Source: Bacillota bacterium (lineage in GTDB: Bacteria > Bacillota > Clostridia > Acetivibrionales > DSM-1351). From it: 7,359 nt of DNA. How positions within the stretch are numbered: position 1 is the stretch's first letter; the number at the start of each line of letters is the position of its first letter. The position numbers and the translations under genes are program-made. Location: contig JAEZUC010000061.1 in NCBI GenBank assembly GCA_023443515.1, forward strand, positions 1 to 7,359, given 5' to 3'. Positions 6,733-7,359 of this stretch are shown here, in pieces. The notes under the pieces are model-generated. The model was not told where the DNA came from. It was given only the letters and a program-made list of their open reading frames with translations, and did no database searches.

Positions 6733-7359
6733 TTATTTTGTTATTTCTCCGTTCAAATCCCACAAATCCGTCCAATCCTTTGCTCCATCCCAGAGGAATA
6801 CTTGTCCTTTGATTAATCTGCAGTTTTTATCAACACTTTCAATTTTTTTCATTTCCTCTTCAGTTAATGGATCTTCAACTGCACAACGTATATTACTTGC
6901 ATATTCGTTTCTAAAGATTGAGAATGGAATTGGAGTCTGACCTCTCTGTACAGCCCATTTGATACAAATAACGGCAGGATGAACATTATGCGCTTTAGCT
7001 ATCTCAACAATTACAGGTTCCTGAATATCAACATAATCCTCGGAAGTCTTGTCACGATCTGGTCTGGTTGGGGAACCTATAGGGCAAAATCCAATTGGTT
7101 GTATGCCATGATCAAGAACAAATTTGAATAACTCAGGCTGTTGGAAGCATGGATGAAGCTCCATTTCAATTGCTGAAGGCATGATTGTGCAGTACTTTAT
7201 CAATTCCTTTAATTTAGGTATAGTCATATTTGAAGATCCTATATGCTTAACATAACCAGCTTTCTGTAACCTTTCCATCTGGTACCAGGTTTCCATATAC
7301 TGTTCAATTGAAAATGGTCTTGCATCCTTATTATGGTAATCAGGGGCAGCTCCCTTTGG
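6733..7359 (-). CDS. Aldo/keto reductase, C-terminal part (5' end outside the window)
   Basis: NAD(P)-dependent oxidoreductase of the beta/alpha-barrel AKR superfamily, acting on an aldehyde or sugar. The frame stays open to the right edge; the ATG at 7296 is internal, because conserved family sequence (RPFSIEQYMETWYQMERL) runs through it. About 208 residues are visible, so roughly 100 N-terminal ones, including the Asp-Tyr-Lys-His catalytic set, lie beyond the edge. Visible hallmarks are HIGSSNM, ELHPCFQQPELF, the GFCPIGSP strand and IKWAVQRGQTPIPFS. Two points are odd. Where many members have NQxE before the LHP, this one has IEME. In the IPKS...R motif that grips the NADPH 2'-phosphate, Lys is Phe and the Arg position appears to be Glu, hinting at NADH/NAD use. 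Its neighbour fucU suggests a role on a 6-deoxysugar or similar pyranose, which is inference. Confidence 0.9.
   Translation of the reverse strand, partial: PKGAAPDYHNKDARPFSIEQYMETWYQMERLQKAGYVKHIGSSNMTIPKLKELIKYCTIMPSAIEMELHPCFQQPELFKFVLDHGIQPIGFCPIGSPTRPDRDKTSEDYVDIQEPVIVEIAKAHNVHPAVICIKWAVQRGQTPIPFSIFRNEYASNIRCAVEDPLTEEEMKKIESVDKNCRLIKGQVFLWDGAKDWTDLWDLNGEITK

Noticed and set aside
6713..6940. Plus-strand frame of 75 codons antisense to the reductase
   Set aside because: The reductase reading on the minus strand has clear conserved motifs over the same bases.
7294..7296. ATG as the start of the aldo/keto reductase
   Set aside because: The frame remains open to the window edge and the 21 codons before it give sensible family sequence, while a protein starting here would lack the whole catalytic half of the barrel.

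Overview
The window reads as a piece of chromosome from a low-GC, Gram-positive anaerobe, most likely a clostridial Bacillota. The reasons are the AT-rich composition, strong GGAGG-type ribosome binding sites, a lipoprotein-type solute-binding protein, and the pairing of a YesM/YesN two-component system with a CUT1 sugar ABC transporter. I cannot name the species. Every gene I accept lies on the minus strand, so transcription runs from high to low coordinates.

In transcription order the window holds: (a) the 3' part of an aldo/keto reductase gene (7359-6733, 5' end outside the window) and, 31 nt later, a complete fucU-type sugar mutarotase gene (6701-6270). These look like the last two genes of a sugar-catabolic operon, closed by a very long hairpin followed by a U-rich tract (6244-6180). 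(b) A 263-nt gap with a candidate promoter and small dyads. (c) A YesM-type histidine kinase (6006-4204) and a YesN-type REC-AraC response regulator (4189/4195-2561), tightly coupled. (d) A 207-nt gap with a candidate promoter and three palindromes. (e) A sugar-binding lipoprotein (2353-1004), a stem-loop (970-937), a CUT1 permease (915-31), and the first four codons of another gene (12-1), probably the second permease.

The simplest reading is a sense-and-import module. The membrane kinase detects an extracellular sugar or its effect, phosphorylates the AraC-type regulator, and the regulator activates the binding protein/permease operon just downstream. No ATPase gene is visible; CUT1 systems of this kind often share a general MsmX-type ATPase encoded elsewhere. 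The fucU/reductase pair upstream hints at a fucose-like 6-deoxysugar or related pyranose, but shared substrate is inference from neighbourhood only.

I do not see a wholly new system here. The points most worth a second look are the 65-nt hairpin whose mismatches are all G-U compatible only on the transcribed minus strand, the reductase whose usual NADPH-phosphate-binding Lys and Arg appear replaced, the palindrome cluster in front of the binding-protein gene, and the stem-loop between binding protein and permease. No rRNA, tRNA, CRISPR array, intact insertion sequence or known riboswitch was recognised.
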